A stretch of DNA of 7,873 bases from Chthoniobacterales bacterium (lineage in GTDB: Bacteria; Verrucomicrobiota; Verrucomicrobiia; Chthoniobacterales; UBA10450). The translations under genes were made by a program, and so were the position numbers. Under the pieces are notes generated by a model that did not search any database, had not been told where the DNA came from, and was given only the letters and a program-made list of their open reading frames with translations. The stretch lies in NCBI GenBank assembly GCA_025980625.1, contig JAICXG010000131.1:1-7873 (forward strand), read 5' to 3'. The first letter of the stretch is position 1, and the number at the start of each line of letters is the position of its first letter. Shown here in pieces: positions 5,351-7,873 of this stretch.

Positions 5351-6938
5351 ATCTCCGTCCGGAATCTGAGACAGATAAAATCCAGCGGCCATCGGAAGTG
5401 GTGCCGATAAGTTCCGCAGGCCTGGAGCCGACGTGCAGCTTGGGGATGGGCTGGGCTCGTCTTGCGTTCCGCACGAGCGTGTGACTTGTGGTGCCGGGCC
5501 GCCGCGAATGACTGCGCGAATGGCTCACAATGCGTTTTCCCGTCGAGCGGGGCGTTTTCGCGATCCGTGCTGTAGACTCGCCCGCAGATCCGTCTTTTGC
5601 AGGCGAGGCGGCAGCCACGGCATCGTCGTCATCTGATCGAGCTACATTTTTCGGGAGCATTTTGTCGGCTGCGGCCGTCGAGATTTGCTCGTTCTCGCGC
5701 ATGCTGACGAGCGGCGTTTGTAATGGCCCCTCGGCGGGTGGCGCGATCCCGGGCGACGAGGAGCGCTTCTCGGTCGGACTCGGCTCTTCGGCGGAACTTC
5801 CACTCACGACTTGCCCGGCGAAAAGCGGCGGCGGCGCAGAGGCCGTGACATCTTGCTCGGTCGCGGCGGGCGCATGGAGACGGCGGTGTTGGGCTTGAGA
5901 GCCTGCTTGCCGCTCACGCCACACCCCAGAAAACACGAGGGCGGCCGCCATTACGAAACCAATGACGAACGCGGCGATTGCCAGCGGCTTCGGCGGGAAC
6001 GGCGGCTCGCCGTCTGGCCTAATGAGTCGCGCCACCGCTGCGATCGGCAAACGGAGACACCGCCGGCTATTTTCCCGCCGCTCGACTCGCGTGAGACAGG
6101 TCTGGAGGCAGGAGGCAAGCGCGAGCGGATCCTGCGGACGTTCAACCGGGTTCACCCGCAGCATTCGCTCGAGCAAATGGCGCACAATCTTTGGCACGCC
6201 GCGCAATTTTCCTGCGACAGGCCCCGTAGGCGGAGTCCCAGTAAGCAGAAACCACATCGTCGCCCCGAGTGAATAAATCTCCGCCCGCACGTCGACCTGC
6301 CCGCCCCACAGTTGCTCGGGCGCGGCAAATTCGGCGATGCGATCGATCTGCGGATCGCCCCGTGCGGCAAGATCCGGGAGTGGTGCGAACCATTGAAAGA
6401 TTTTGATCCGCGGCCAATCCCCGTCCTCGATCTGGCCAGCAAGCAGGAGAATATTGTCGGGATTCAAAGCCGGATGGTAGAGACGCTGGAACGCCGTCGC
6501 GTTCATCGCATCCACCACTTGGAGCGCAATTCGCAGGGCGGGTCCGATCGGGAACGGGCCGCGCACCGCGACCCAGGCCGCGGCGGTATGACCGTCGCAA
6601 TATTCCGTCACGTAGATCAAGTCATCATCCTGCCGGCGGAAATCATAGAGTCTCGGGATGCTGATGTGATTGATTGTCTGAGCGGCTGCGGCGTTGCTCG
6701 TAAGCCTCTCGAGCATCGCAGCATCGGTCGGCACGCACGAGACGATCGTGATCGCCACTTCGCGTCCGGTTCCGATTTCCTGCGCGCGATAGCTGCGAGC
6801 GTTCGACGAACAATGAAGTTCCACCGGACGGCCGTTGCGACCAATCGAGAGTCGATATCGCTCGAGAAAAATCTTCTTCCCCATGAGAGCTGGGACTTCG
6901 CGGGCGGGCTGAGAGAAGTGCGGAGCTGCGAAAGCCAT
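5316..6938 (-). CDS. Membrane-anchored protein-kinase-fold protein, predicted pseudokinase
   Basis: The protein has 540 residues. About residues 38-285 have the Hanks-type Ser/Thr kinase fold: PRLYDF (95-100), IYVTEY (108-113), LNPDNILLL (158-166), AAPEQLWGG (205-213), IYSLGATMWFLLTGTPP (221-237) and RVNPVERPQDP (261-271). The catalytic residues are missing. The glycine loop is degenerate (CSSNARSYRA), the VAIK lysine is T64, and the alpha-C glutamate position appears to be N82. HRD reads H-P-A (155-157), and DFG reads Q-W-F (182-184). A single transmembrane helix lies at about 318-338. It is followed by a Ser/Pro/Ala-rich, then Arg/His-rich, low-complexity tail (about 341-498) and a small conserved-looking end, RPAELIGTTSDGRWILSVSD (506-525), closing in PPPPGYGP. 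This suggests a cytoplasmic binding module joined to a periplasmic tail, probably for signalling or scaffolding rather than phosphorylation. M19 (MGKKIFLERY) is an alternative start. The NYN gene lies 94 bp upstream on the same strand. Confidence 0.85.
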   Translation of the reverse strand: MAFAAPHFSQPAREVPALMGKKIFLERYRLSIGRNGRPVELHCSSNARSYRAQEIGTGREVAITIVSCVPTDAAMLERLTSNAAAAQTINHISIPRLYDFRRQDDDLIYVTEYCDGHTAAAWVAVRGPFPIGPALRIALQVVDAMNATAFQRLYHPALNPDNILLLAGQIEDGDWPRIKIFQWFAPLPDLAARGDPQIDRIAEFAAPEQLWGGQVDVRAEIYSLGATMWFLLTGTPPTGPVAGKLRGVPKIVRHLLERMLRVNPVERPQDPLALASCLQTCLTRVERRENSRRCLRLPIAAVARLIRPDGEPPFPPKPLAIAAFVIGFVMAAALVFSGVWRERQAGSQAQHRRLHAPAATEQDVTASAPPPLFAGQVVSGSSAEEPSPTEKRSSSPGIAPPAEGPLQTPLVSMRENEQISTAAADKMLPKNVARSDDDDAVAAASPAKDGSAGESTARIAKTPRSTGKRIVSHSRSHSRRPGTTSHTLVRNARRAQPIPKLHVGSRPAELIGTTSDGRWILSVSDSGRRFIVPPPPGYGP

Positions 6939-6980
6939 TTTTTAGACTTCGCTTTCCGCGGATTATTCGCGCTTCGTCAG

Positions 6981-7016
6981 AAAAAAATAAATCCGCTGCA
7001 GCCTCAGAACGGCCGC
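6981..7016 (-). terminator. Possible Rho-independent terminator of the NYN gene
   Basis: Downstream of the NYN stop codon on the minus strand, GCGGCC and GGCTGC can pair as a 6-bp stem with one G-T pair around a 7-nt loop. They correspond to plus positions 7011-7016 and 6998-7003. About 6 nt later a TTTATTTTTTT tract follows (6981-6991). The tract is strong but the stem is short and slightly offset, so read-through into the pseudokinase gene is plausible. A second pairing, GCGGATT (6958-6964) with AATCCGC (6990-6996), competes with it. Confidence 0.4.
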
Positions 7017-7032
7017 GCTTAATCCGCAGTAA

Positions 7033-7821
7033 CTATTGCACGGGGAGAAGAAAATATCCGCCGGCGCCCTGATCGGTTTCGAGTTTGAGCAAGTGACGCT
7101 TCTGTGCCTCGCGCAAGAGATCACTAAAACTTCCCAAGCCGTAAGCGCGCTCGTTGAAGCCGGGTTGCTGGCGCTTCATCGTCTGCTTGACGCGCGAGCC
7201 GTGGACCGGATTATCTTCGCCCTCTTCGGCGCGCAGCGCTTCCCAAGTGTCGGTGAGCAGATCGAGCGCGTCTTCGATCGGCGGCCCCTGGTTGCGCGTG
7301 CCTGCCGGTTTCTCCTCGCGCACCTGCCGTTTACGGCGCGGATTGCTCCGCACCAGGTCGTCGTAGTAGATAAACTCGTCGCAATTCGTGATGAAGAGGT
7401 CGGAGGTGGATTGTTTCACCCCGACTCCGATCACGGTCTTCGCATTCTCCCGCAACTTGCTCACGAGCGGCGAGAAATCGGAGTCGCCGCTGATGATGAC
7501 GAAGGTGTCCACGTGGCTCTTCGTGTAACAAAGGTCGAGCGCATCCACCACCATCCGGATATCGGCGGAATTTTTTCCCGATTGCCGAACGTGCGGGATC
7601 TCGATCATCTCGAACGCGGCCTCATGCAGCCCACGCTTAAAGGTTTTATAGCGCTCGAAATCGCAATAGGCGCGCCGCACGACGATGTGGCCCTTGAGCA
7701 GCAGGCGCTCCAATACCTTGCGGATTTCAAAGGCGGGGAACTTCGCTTCCTGCGCGCCGAGGGCGATGTTTTCGAGATCGAGGAAAACGGCCATGGTGGC
7801 TTCGGCATTGGATGCACTCAT
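7033..7821 (-). CDS. NYN domain (PIN-like) nuclease with C-terminal OST-HTH/LOTUS-like domain
   Basis: Residues about 9-155 of 262 form a NYN domain (LabA/DUF88 type), a PIN-like metal-dependent RNase fold. The acidic residues are in place: D15 and N18 in FLDLENI, D87 with D93 in SADIRMVVDALD, and D113 and D115 in ISGDSDFSPLV. It should therefore be catalytically competent. A basic linker (NPRRKRQVREEK, 160-171) leads to a C-terminal winged-helix-like region at about 182-262. That region has the family pattern of a WEALRAEEG helix, VKQTMKRQQPGFNERAYGLGSFSDLL, and a closing beta hairpin GGYFLLPV. This fits the OST-HTH/LOTUS domain, which binds RNA in characterised proteins. RNA processing or turnover is the likely role; the target is unknown. 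The ATG at 7821 lacks a clear Shine-Dalgarno sequence. M10 (MAVFLDLEN), which starts right at the domain, is an equally good start. Confidence 0.92.
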   Translation of the reverse strand: MSASNAEATMAVFLDLENIALGAQEAKFPAFEIRKVLERLLLKGHIVVRRAYCDFERYKTFKRGLHEAAFEMIEIPHVRQSGKNSADIRMVVDALDLCYTKSHVDTFVIISGDSDFSPLVSKLRENAKTVIGVGVKQSTSDLFITNCDEFIYYDDLVRSNPRRKRQVREEKPAGTRNQGPPIEDALDLLTDTWEALRAEEGEDNPVHGSRVKQTMKRQQPGFNERAYGLGSFSDLLREAQKRHLLKLETDQGAGGYFLLPVQ

Positions 7822-7873
7822 CGGGAAAGGATGTAAGCGGGAATGCGGTCGTGAAACAGAAAAAAATTGGTAG
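7822..7873. other. Upstream flank of the NYN gene, cut by the window edge
   Basis: Only 52 bp upstream of the NYN start are visible. They contain no recognisable promoter boxes or coding sequence that I can support; the promoter may lie beyond the window. Confidence 0.4.

Noticed and set aside
7036..7836. A 266-codon open frame on the plus strand opposite the NYN gene
   Set aside because: It is an exact antisense shadow of the NYN gene, whose translation has full family motifs. The plus-strand product has no recognisable domain, and GC-rich codon bias explains the open frame.
1..7873. CRISPR array, insertion sequence, prophage or toxin-antitoxin module
   Set aside because: I see no regularly spaced repeats, transposase or integrase motifs, terminal inverted repeats with target duplications, or small paired toxin-antitoxin genes. 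The NYN protein is larger than PIN toxins and has no antitoxin partner next to it.

Overview
The window is a stretch of ordinary-looking, GC-rich (about 60% by eye) bacterial chromosome. It carries seven protein genes and one tRNA, with short gaps and no phage, transposase or CRISPR signal. Three things suggest a member of the Verrucomicrobiota, perhaps a soil Chthoniobacterales/Udaeobacter-like lineage. These are a PEP-CTERM protein with a VPEGG sorting motif, a proline-rich small membrane protein of a type I associate with that group, and intergenic repeats of a familiar style. The phylum is inferred from protein style, not from a marker gene.

Layout, left to right. 3-1373 (+) is a PLP-dependent group II (aromatic-amino-acid type) decarboxylase whose true start probably lies outside the window. 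1484-1567 (-) is tRNA-Leu(CAA). 1598-1621 is a perfect 24-bp palindrome. 1643-2242 (-) is a secreted VPEGG/PEP-CTERM protein. 2243-2490 is a non-coding gap. 2491-3081 (-) is a proline-rich, N-terminally anchored protein of unknown function. 3096-3234 is a probable dispersed repeat that appears to supply the stop codon of the next gene. 3214-4230 (-) is the flotillin-like protein FloA. 4313-5350 (+) is a luciferase-like (YhbW-type) flavin oxidoreductase, transcribed divergently from floA. 5316-6938 (-) is a membrane-anchored protein-kinase fold with every catalytic residue I can place replaced, so a predicted pseudokinase. 7033-7821 (-) is a NYN-domain nuclease with a C-terminal OST-HTH/LOTUS-like domain.

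The genes do not form an obvious pathway. The plausible functional links are floA with the downstream proline-rich membrane protein (same strand, 132-bp gap), and the NYN/LOTUS protein with the downstream pseudokinase (same strand, 94-bp gap with a possible terminator).

The most unexpected signal is not a gene. A short word, GCCTAACG/CGTTAGGC (core CCTAAC/GTTAGG), occurs 11 times in both orientations. Ten of these lie inside three of the coding regions, where the word forces uncommon codons (Leu TTA, Arg AGG, Pro CCT). It is absent from the floA, pseudokinase, NYN and PEP-CTERM genes. This looks like a genome-wide selected word of unknown purpose. The second most interesting item is the membrane pseudokinase.
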